A stretch of DNA of 64,000 nt from Euphorbia lathyris (lineage: Eukaryota; Streptophyta; Magnoliopsida; Malpighiales; Euphorbiaceae), in contig NC_088910.1 of NCBI RefSeq assembly GCF_963576675.1, positions 107,350,807 to 107,414,806 on the forward strand, given 5' to 3'. Under the pieces are notes generated by a model, which worked only from the letters and a program-made list of their open reading frames with translations, did not search any database and was not told the origin of the DNA. Position numbers and translations under genes: made by a program. Below are positions 56,060 to 64,000 of the stretch, one piece after another. The first letter of the stretch is position 1. Every line of letters starts with the position of its first letter.

Positions 56060-58746
56060 TCGTCCTATGTGTTTGAAAGCCTCATCAGATTCTGCATGGC
56101 TGTGGCATCTCAGAATGGGTCACTTGAATTTTGGTGGACTAGAGCAAATGTGCAAGCAACAAATGGTGTATGGATTACCTTCTATAAATCATCCCAATCA
56201 GATTTGTGAAGGGTGTATGTACGGGAAGCAATTCAGAAGGAGTTTTCCAAAGGAGTCTTTGTCAAGCACATCAAAACCACTTGAATTGGTGCATGCAGAT
56301 ATTTGTGGTCCCATTAATCCGAGTTCACATGGAGGAAGCCGGTGTTTCTTATTATTTATTTATGATTATACTCGGAAAACATGGGTTTATTTTTTGAAGG
56401 CAAAATCTGAAGCATTTGAAGTGTTTAAAAAATTTAAAGCACTAGTTGAGAATGAAAGCGGTTTGAAGATTCAAGCATTGCGAACTGATCGAGGAGGAGA
56501 ATTCACATGTGAGAAATTCAATCAGTTCTGTGATTATAATGGTGTTCGTCGATTGCTTACTGTTCCAAGATCTCCTCAACAAAATGGTGTCGTGGAACGG
56601 AAAAATAGAACCATTCTTAACATGACCCGAAGCATGATGAAGTGCAAAGGTATGCCAAAAGAATTTTGGGCAAAAGAAGTAACATGTGCAGTCTATTTAA
56701 ATAATAGAAGTCCTTCAAAGAAGCTTTTGCAAAAGACCCCCAATGAAGCAAGGTGTGGAAAGAAATCAAATATTTCTCATGTAAAAGTATTTGGTTGTCT
56801 TGGTTATGTTCATGTTGCTGACGAATTGAGAAGCAAATTGGATGATAAAAGTGAGAAGATGGTGTTTATTGGCTATGCAAAAAATTCCAAAGGTTATAAA
56901 TTTTATAATCCTCGGAATAGAAAAGTTGTGATAAGCAGAGATGCAGAATTTCAAGAAGGAAGCTCTTGGAATTGGAAGATTCCAGAAGATGAAAATTATG
57001 ATTTTCTTCCTGTATATGATGATGATTTTGCAGGTCAAAATGAAGATGTAATTATCACACCACCAAACTCACCTTCCACATCTCAGACAAATGTGACAGA
57101 CTCATCCCCAGAAAGTTCATCAGAGAGGCAGCCTCGAATGAGAAGCTTGAGTGAGATTTATGCAGAAACTGAAGAAGTAGATAACGCTACTTTATTCTGT
57201 TTGTTTGCTGATACAGAACCTGTACAATTTGAAGAAGCTGTTCAGGAAAAGAAATGGAGACAAGCAATGGATGAAGAAATAAATTCCATAAAGAAGAATG
57301 ACACTTGGGAATTGGCAACACTACCAAAGGGAAAAAAAGCTGTAGCAGTGAAGTGGATTTTCAAAATAAAGAAAAATGCCAAAGGAAAAGTGGAGAAGTA
57401 TAAAGCTCGCCTTGTTGCAAAAGGTTTTTCTCAAAAGGCCGGAATTGATTATGAAGAAGTTTTTGCTCCGGTGGCTCGAATTGAGACAATTCGATTAGTT
57501 ATTTCTTTGGCAGCTCAACAAGGATGGAAAATTCACCAAATGGATGTCAAATCAGCATTCTTAAATGGAACTCTTGAAGAAGAAGTTTATGTCAATCAAC
57601 CATTGGGTTATACCGTGAAAGGGCAAGAAGATAAGGTGTTGAAGTTAAAAAAGGCTTTGTATGGCCTTAAGCAAGCTCCAAGGGCTTGGTATTCTTGCAT
57701 CGATGACTATTTCCAGAAGAATGGTTTCACAAGATGTCCATATGAGCATGCTTTGTATATCAAGGAGAATGAGGATGGAAAAATAATGTATGTAAGCTTG
57801 TATGTTGATGATTTAATTTTCACAGGATCTGATCAAAAGATGATTGAAGAATTTAAGAAGCTGATGACAAATAATTATGAGATGACGGATTTGGGGCTGA
57901 TGTCATATTATTTGGGCATTGAAGTTAAGCAAAGTGATGAAGGTGTCTTTTTGTCTCAGAAGTCATATGCAGAAGCTATTTTAAAAGAATTCAAGATGGA
58001 TAAATGCAATTCAGCTTCTACGCCAGTGGATTGTCGAAATAAGTTGTCAAAGCATGATAATGAAGAAAAGGTGAATCCAACTTTGTTCAGAAGGTTGGTT
58101 GGAAGGCTGAGATTTTTGACATGTACAAGGCCAGATATCTTATATGGAGTTGGACTCATTAGTCGTTACATGGAGGTTCCAACTTTGACTCATATGGAGG
58201 CAGGAAAACGAATACTTCGATACATCAAAGGTACACTGGATTATGGCTTATTTTACTCTTCCCAGAACAATTTCAGATTTTATGGATTCAGTGATAGTGA
58301 TTGGGGAGGAGATGTTGATGATAGAAAAAGCACAACTGGTTTTGTGTTTTTTTATGGGAACTGCTGTTTTTGCTTGGAGTTCTAAGAAACAAGTAATTGT
58401 TACACTTTCAACATGTGAAGCAGAGTATGTTGCAGCAGCTTCTTGTGTTTGTCATGCAATATGGTTGAGACGGATGTTAAAAAGTTTGAAGTTTGCTCTA
58501 GATGGAGCAACTGATGTTTTTGTTGATAATAAGTTAGCTATTGCGTTGGCTAAAAATCCGATCTTTCATGATAGAAGCAAACACATTGACACCAAGTATC
58601 ACTTTATTAGAGAATGCATTGGAAGGAAAGAAATTCAACTCAAGCATGTACCATCCAAAGATCAAGTTGCTGATATTTTTACTAAAGCTTTGAAGTTGGA
58701 AGATTTCAGCAGATTGAGAGCTGTTCTTGGTGTAACTAACGGATAA
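56004..58746 (+). pseudogene. copia (third family) integrase, RT and RNase H
   Basis: The 793-residue main frame (to 58385) contains the HHCC region ([18 protein letters not shown]) and the integrase core ([25 protein letters not shown]). It continues with RT ([40 protein letters not shown] at 57801) and the start of RNase H. An extra T in the T run at 58346-58354 shifts the frame, and RNase H continues to 58746 with CEAEYVAAASC, VDNKLAIALAKNP and DQVADIFTKAL. Apart from this single base the pol part is intact, in keeping with the nearly identical LTRs. Confidence 0.92.
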
Positions 58747-58760
58747 AAAAATTATAAGTT

Positions 58761-58770
58761 TAAGGGGGTG
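58761..58770 (+). promoter_or_regulatory. Polypurine tract, third copia family
   Basis: TAAGGGGGTG directly before the 3' LTR. Confidence 0.85.
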
Positions 58771-59050
58771 TGTTGAAATAATAAACTTATAATTAATAGA
58801 GTCTTTAATGTGGTTCAGTGTATTATCTAAGAGTCATTTCTATATCTGTATTTATAGAGTGTCCAAGAGTCATTTCTGTATCTGTATCTGTATTTATAGA
58901 GAGTTAATGTGATTTACTAAGAGTCATGTTTGTAATCTATAAATACCTATCAATACAAAGTAGTAAGGCAAGAGAATCAGAAGAGAATTTTCTTCCATCA
59001 ATTATACTCTTCCTCTGTTACCTTTGAAAGTTTATTTATTTGATCCAACA
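58771..59050 (+). repeat. copia (third family) 3' LTR
   Basis: 280 bp with two substitutions relative to the 5' LTR (GAGTC for GAGTG, GTGAT for GTGGT). Confidence 0.95.
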
Positions 59051-59253
59051 CGGTTTGAGTTCGCTTGCGTAATCTGTTATATCCTGGGAGACGATCGTCA
59101 ATAGCGACGATATCTGTCTTACGGAAACTGCTAATACAGGCCTCAGATTTTTCTAACTCTTTGCTTTTAATTTTAGTTTTATTGTGCGTATGTTTTTCTG
59201 TGTTCGATTTGTTTTTTGGTTAATCACATCTAACATTTTAAGACAGACGTAAT

Positions 59254-59634
59254 TTTTTGTCTAGCAGTAAAATCATATGCGAGAAGTATTATCCTAGGAA
59301 AAACATATAAAATACTAAAAAACAGAGTGACAAGTTTGCTAAAAGAAAGATTTTAAGTATATATGAGTCGATAATTACAGAGTGCCACATTCGCAAACAA
59401 AGAAAGAAACGAAGAGAGAAAGAAGAAATTTCTAAGCTGTTATATATATATGAAGGACGTTTTGGTAAAGTCACAAATAAATAATCTAGATATGTAATGT
59501 GTTGGGTAATTGGTCTAAATATGTGAATGGACCTTCCATTTAATCCACTTTTGTAATTTTGCCCAAAATCTATTACTACCCCTTAACTATAAACTTAAAC
59601 TTTTAAACTAAGTTTGTATTAGGAATATAAAAGT
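59254..59634. other. AT-rich intergenic sequence
   Basis: Nothing recognised up to the right arm of the inverted duplication. Confidence 0.5.
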
Positions 59635-60198
59635 TCATAGATAAATTTAAACCAAATATTAAAACAAGGATTTCACATGAAATGGTTTTATTTCATTCTA
59701 GGAACTATAATTCATGGTCAAACAGTTTTGAAGAAAAGAATAATTAATACAGTAACCAATAACCCTAATACAAGTAGGAATGGAATGCTTATCCTTATAA
59801 AGTACACTACAAGTGTGCATGAAATTACTTTTCTATACCGTGATAGGAGGATCGTGCCCAGGAGTTAGGCAGGTTAACCAACAGATTCATAGTGTTTCAT
59901 GCTGGCTGAATTAATGATTGAATACTAACTTAAATTTTGTAAGATGTCAATAATATATACTGAATATAATATAGGCGTTGATGTTTCACGTGTCCTAATT
60001 TGATAATGGGTAATCTCGAAATCAAAAAGCTCTTGGAATAATTAATCTATAATCCTGCTTTGGCGAATGCATCATGATCATGTGCAGATGCTTGAGTTTT
60101 CAAGAATTGAAGAGATCATCGTGGACAGTGGCGCAATACGAGCCAATTTTGACGCCAATTAATGGCTCAAGTTGAAGGTTTTGAACCCAATTCTCAAC

Positions 60199-60206
60199 TA
60201 TAAATA
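60199..60206 (+). promoter_or_regulatory. TATA box of lipid-transfer-like gene copy 2
   Basis: TATAAATA, 83 bases before the start codon, as in copy 1. Confidence 0.78.
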
Positions 60207-60288
60207 CCCTTTAACTCAATCCACAATTTGCACCCAGGAGCTTATTCCAATATATAACAAAAAAGTGATCAGAGAAGAGAAATAAGAA

Positions 60289-60576
60289 ATGGCATCAAGG
60301 ACCCAAGCCACCATTGCTTTCCTACTCTGCCTGAACTTGGTTTTCTTCAGCATGGTCAGTGCTCAAACTTGCAGCATTGATTACAAGAAGCTTAATGCAC
60401 TCAATGCTTTATACTGCCAACTTCTTTCACCTCTTGCCGATGCTGAAGCTGCTGTATGCCTTTGCACTGCCATTAAAGCTAATCTCTTTGGAATTGTCCT
60501 CGACGCTGATGTTACTTTAAGTGCTTTGCTCGGCGCCTGCGGCAAAAAAGTTCCCACTGGATACAAGTGCACTTAA
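60289..60576 (+). CDS. Secreted hydrophobic-seed/lipid-transfer-like protein, six-cysteine form (copy 2)
   Basis: This is a 95-residue intronless frame, 89 of 95 residues identical to copy 1. The differences are in the signal peptide (IAFLLC for IASIVC) and at residues 37, 50 and 52, each to alanine here. The signal peptide ends around residue 25, and the mature protein has cysteines 28, 43, 57, 59, 84 and 94. The core word EAAVCLCTAIKANLFGI is typical of hydrophobic-seed-type 8-cysteine proteins, so a secreted, lipid-associated role is likely. Both copies keep open frames, TATA boxes and conserved upstream sequence, so both could be expressed. They are transcribed away from each other. Confidence 0.9.
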   Translation: MASRTQATIAFLLCLNLVFFSMVSAQTCSIDYKKLNALNALYCQLLSPLADAEAAVCLCTAIKANLFGIVLDADVTLSALLGACGKKVPTGYKCT

Positions 60577-60830
60577 AACGCATGCTTTCTCCTGCTTTAA
60601 TTTCCATCGGATCCATCTATATATATGTTTTTTTGGCTATATATTATCTAGCTAGTGTATATGCCAATGAACATTTAATAAATAATTGTCTTTTTTTTTA
60701 GTAATGATCACTTAGAGGTGGTTACTCTACCCTGTTGTATGTCTTCCTTCTACTCAATTCTAAAGCAGGAGCAATAGTAATATTACCTACTTCATATTTA
60801 TCATGGTTTTTAGTTCTGTTTTATTTCCTT

Positions 60831-61621
60831 ATTTGAATTTACAACCATTATTTTGCTAGTTTACTGAAATTCAAATAGCAAACTTACGAGTCAAATATGT
60901 CCCAGATTAATATAAGAGTCAAATATGTCCCAGATTAATATAAGATCTACTATTAGGTGATATTACAAACCAACAAAACTCATTTGATGAAGAAAAATGA
61001 ACTTCGAGACCTCAAAATGATTTCAAACTCTTTACACATCCCCCACACAACAAACTAAATCATTTACACTCTTTTTTCAAGATTAGAAGTACTCATACCT
61101 GTAAAATAATCAAATCAGTCGGGTTGGTTACTTTTGTACAATTTTGGAACTGAATAAAGACGTTTTGAGAAAGAATGAAGTTTGAGTAGATATTTGTGTA
61201 AGTTTTATATGTATAGGTCAGATCGAAACTCGAAATCAACCTTTTAAGAGATGATTCTCATGGAAACATAAAATGAAAAACAACCCTTCAAAGATATGGT
61301 GTGGTTAGTAAACAAATAGCTTTGCCTAAAACATAAGCCTAAAACCAATTTTCCTATATCAAGGTGGCTAGTGTATGCATGTTGACACCTAAAACAATCA
61401 CTTTTTTTTATGCATGTTTAAAATGAAAAAAACAACAAAAATAGCATACAAATATTAAAGTAAAATTAAACTCTAATAGGAATCTTACTTGGTTGCTCTT
61501 AAATTCCACTGATGATAAAAAGAAAGTAAGAATTCTGCAAAGCATACTACGTAGCTGGAACCTCCTTCGATACAGTAAGAATTCTCCTCATTCCTTTTAG
61601 TAATTTTTATATGAAGTGACT

Positions 61622-61624
<3 letters not shown>
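60831..61624. other. AT-rich intergenic sequence with a 28-bp tandem duplication
   Basis: A perfect 28-bp tandem duplication is at 60888-60915 and 60916-60943 (unit begins GAGTCAAATATGTCCC). Nothing else recognised. Confidence 0.7.

Positions 61625-61625
<1 letters not shown>

Positions 61626-61699
<74 letters not shown>
61626..61699. repeat. (TA)n microsatellite
   Basis: About 35 TA dinucleotides. Open frames across it encode only Tyr/Ile repeats and are not genes. Confidence 0.97.
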
Positions 61700-61701
<2 letters not shown>

Positions 61702-61830
61702 TTTGCAGCTCACAAGCTCTATGACTAATTTCTCATCAAAGGGTGAACTTTTGATATGGATTTCTTTGGTGCAAGAATTCTCTACTTCTTCATCATACAC
61801 AAAAAGCTCAGCCAAAACGAAGTCTTAGTT

Positions 61831-62118
61831 CTTGTTTGATAACTCACTTAATCACTTAAATTAAAATGTTAAGTACTTATTTAATTTAATTGCGATTTGA
61901 TAATCGTTATTTCTCCACCATTTAAATTAGCTAATTAAGTTGAAAATCACTTATTATTATGATAAGTCAAAATATTTAACTTAACATTTTAAGTTAAATA
62001 TTATCAACTAATATTTTTTATAAAAGTTACATCATTTGAGCACTTACAATATTCAGCACTTAAAATTTATTTCTTATTTGTTCAACACTTAATTTTCAGT
62101 TTTATCAAACAGCATTGT
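61831..62118. mobile_element. Possible MITE
   Basis: The left end TTCTTGTTTGATAACTCACTTAA and the right end TTTTATCAAACAGCA form short inverted repeats (TTGTTTGATAA). The interior is AT-rich with many CACTTAA/TTAAGT words. No clear target duplication. Confidence 0.4.
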
Positions 62119-63177
62119 AGCCTCACCTCTCTCCACCATGAAAGAGAATACAAACTATCTCAACATTCAAATCTCAGTGGCGCAAAATTGGCACTAAAAA
62201 CATTAGTGCTTTGCAGGAGCACTTCAAAAATTGTTTAAGCAAGTAAACTATGTAACTTAGAACTTTGTGAATATTTGGAGAATACTCTCCAACTTGACTT
62301 GAATGATAAATTGGAACATTGAAGGGGCTACATAACCAACTTTTTAAGTATTGTGTTCTTCATTGCATCCATGCATAGCCACTCAGGCTTATATAATTTT
62401 TTGCTTGTGATTGAAAATGGCTCGAGGCCTATTATAACTTGCACATGGATGACTTTACAGTGAGGCAATGAGAACACTTGTCCCATTGGCTTTGAGGAAA
62501 AAATTCTCCAGGTACCATTTTCGCCATTGTTAGGGTTTGGAAGCTATTTGCCCCCAGATGTCTCTATAGAAGGTTGAAGAAAACCATCTATTTCATTTTT
62601 TTTTTTTTTTAATTCTTAAAACTAATTGAAACGCCGTTGTTTCACATAAGTAGAAGTGAACCACGTTACCTAAAAATGAACCAGAAAAAAATGAAATATA
62701 TAAATATAATGTAATGTTAATTACTCCCCTCTCCTTTCCTTTTAAACGTTTGAGGGACTGAACCAGGATGAGAATAAAGAGGGGACAACAGCAAAATCTC
62801 ATCCCTTTTTTAAACCCAATAGTGTTTGCGGCCAGACTCGCCATTAATTTGAGGTATGTTATTACTATTTGTCTATTTAAAATTACAAAATTAGATCAAA
62901 TGGGTGACACATTTACATATTTAACTCGTTTACCCAATCAACTACATATCTAGACTATATTATTATGACTTTCCCAAAATACTCCAACCTGTCACCCTCC
63001 CATTCCCCTTCCTCTTCCTTGCATGGTTTCTCTTCCCCATCCCCATCCCAGACCTTTGATCTTTCTCTCTTCCTTTATATTGTGAAATCTGCACCAGTTT
63101 CTTCATCACCATGTCTTTCTCTTCTTCCTCTCTTTCTCTCTTGATTCTTTATCTTCCTATTTCTAGAAAATTAAGCC
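62119..63177. other. Intergenic sequence ahead of a possible exon
   Basis: No coding sequence recognised. A T run lies at about 62597-62610. The last 150 bases are pyrimidine-rich (CTTCCTCT, TTTCTCTCTT), as in many plant 5' untranslated regions. Confidence 0.45.
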
Positions 63178-63324
63178 ATGGCTTCATCTTCCTTTTTCTT
63201 CTCGTCTCTTGGTTTATTTCTTCTTGTGCAGATCGAAGACATCGTTATTCGACGTTATTTTGATTGTTTTTCTGCATTTATCATATGGTTATTGACGATT
63301 TCAATGGTAAAAGGAGGAAAAAAT
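63178..63324 (+). other. Possible first exon of an unknown host gene
   Basis: The ATG in CCATGGCTTC context opens a frame MASSSFFFSSLGLFLLVQIE, with a hydrophobic N-terminus that could be a signal peptide. A strong donor (AAAT then GTAAGT at 63325-63330) follows. The sequence up to the ATG is pyrimidine-rich. I do not recognise the product, and no second exon could be assigned before the window end. Confidence 0.25.
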
Positions 63325-63714
63325 GTAAGTATCTACTGTTTTCTCTTCATATTTTTTTTTCCAGAAAATCAGTTCGCAAACTAAGTTTTACGAAGGTCCT
63401 TTTCTGTTACATTTTTCTTCCCAGACTTTGCGAAATCTTTTTTCGTGAAGCCAAATCGTCATTTTTCTTGCTAACACGACTTAATTTTTGTGAAGGTGGT
63501 TGAATATAGAACATCAAATTCAAGTACCCATTTAGCTTGAATACAAAGGCGGTATACTGGGATGTAGGGGTGGGAACCTGCCAATTTTTTTTTGGATTCT
63601 TTCCTAAAAAGAAAAGAAAAATCATCACAAACTTTGGATTCCATTTCTCAAATTTCAGGCTCTATTTCTCATCTCAAAAGGAAGCTTATTTCGCCGATTT
63701 TTCTACGCTTCTCG

Positions 63715-64000
63715 GATTTAGGGTTTAGGTTTTGAATTACTGTTGCAATCTTGTTGTAAATTTTGATAATTTTATGATTTTAATGTTGTTATTGTTGCCA
63801 TCTTGTTGTAAATTTTGATAATGTTATGATTTTAATGTTAGAATTATTGTTGCACCCTTATTGTTGTGTCTTTTTTGTTATCTACCACTTCGCATATTGC
63901 GAAATATGCGAAGTATTGAAGATAATACTGCTTAAAAACACGTCTTTTACTTCACATATTGCGAAATCTGCGAATGTAAAAGTTATTCTGCGAATTAGTA
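63715..64000 (+). repeat. Dispersed repeat with TTCGC/GCGAA words, copy 2
   Basis: Same family and orientation as 53825-54120, running off the window. It contains a local duplication of about 50 bp (CTTGTTGTAAATTTTGATAA twice) and the words CTTCGCATATTGCGAA, ATATGCGAAG and CTGCGAAT. Confidence 0.7.

Larger units (their letters stand above)
54352..59050 (+). mobile_element. Young Ty1/copia element (third family), complete
   Basis: The 280-bp LTRs (54352-54631, 58771-59050) differ at two positions by eye. CGGTT is duplicated at 54347-54351 and 59051-59055. A tRNA-Met primer site, gag, protease, integrase, RT, RNase H and polypurine tract are all present in order. Two stops and two one-base frameshifts break the polyprotein. 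The element sits between the two divergent host genes. Confidence 0.95.
54126..59248. repeat. Probable solo LTR (about 420 bp) interrupted by a copia element
   Basis: It begins TGTTGGAAAAA after GTAAT (54121-54125). GTAAT recurs at 59249-59253. The TATATCCTGGGAGACG region (about 59085-59100) is in the style of R-U5 regions of plant copia LTRs. The right end reads CAGAC, not CA, so the boundary may be off by a few bases. The younger copia element 54352-59050 is inserted in it. Confidence 0.5.
59635..60830 (+). repeat. Inverted duplication, right arm
   Basis: Reverse-complement counterpart of 51460-52590. Similarity covers the upstream region, the gene and the 3' flank, with small indels. Confidence 0.85.

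Noticed and set aside
61616..61828. Open frames of 64-70 codons on both strands across the TA microsatellite
   Set aside because: They are translations of the dinucleotide repeat (Tyr-Ile repeats).

Overview
This is a stretch of a plant nuclear genome, almost certainly a eudicot. It is AT-rich and intergenic, dominated by nested LTR retrotransposons of the Ty1/copia and Ty3/gypsy orders, with LINE, Mutator-like and hAT-like remnants. It carries one small host gene family: two copies of a secreted cysteine-rich lipid-transfer-like protein. I could not identify the species. I see no tRNA, rRNA or CRISPR.

Layout. Bases 1-18799 are a tandem array of one Ty1/copia family on the minus strand: partial unit, LTR, internal region, LTR, internal region, LTR, with neighbouring units sharing an LTR. 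The array sits inside the gag of a Ty3 element that has gag but no pol (18800-23276) and ends in a 1.77 kb LTR. In that Ty3 element an 11-bp GC-rich word recurs in pairs offset by 21 bp, and the pairs are separated by near multiples of the DNA helical repeat. One set lies behind gag and another lies in U3 just upstream of the LTR TATA box. Bases 23277-25800 are AT-rich, with little that I recognise.

From about 25840 to 39260 there is an old plus-strand leader and gag start of the same copia family, broken up by later insertions. These are a foldback MITE with unexplained flanking sequence, a 450-bp hAT-like element with an exact 8-bp duplication, a complete 9.9 kb Ty3/Tat retrotransposon (28119-38015, duplication TAACC), and a 789-bp Mutator-like MITE with a 9-bp duplication. 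The Tat element carries gag, protease, RT, two RNase H domains and integrase on the plus strand, all broken by stops. On the opposite strand it carries a spliced antisense gene of the gypsy-type transposon family (PF04195-like).

Bases 39935-43440 hold a decayed minus-strand Mutator-like transposase, split by a solo LTR that itself contains a hAT-like MITE. Then come a LINE 3' end (43450-44866), a LINE 5' part with ORF1 and endonuclease (45005-48333), and a copia fragment truncated against it (48334-51081).

Bases 51460-60830 are the host part: two intact intronless genes in divergent orientation on an inverted duplication of about 1.1 kb. The spacer between them contains a probable solo LTR with a young (LTRs about 99% identical) but already broken copia element inside it. 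The window ends with a TA microsatellite, a possible MITE, a possible first exon and a second copy of a repeat rich in TTCGC/GCGAA words.

Only the lipid-transfer-like pair looks like functional host coding sequence. Everything else records insertion, LTR recombination and decay.
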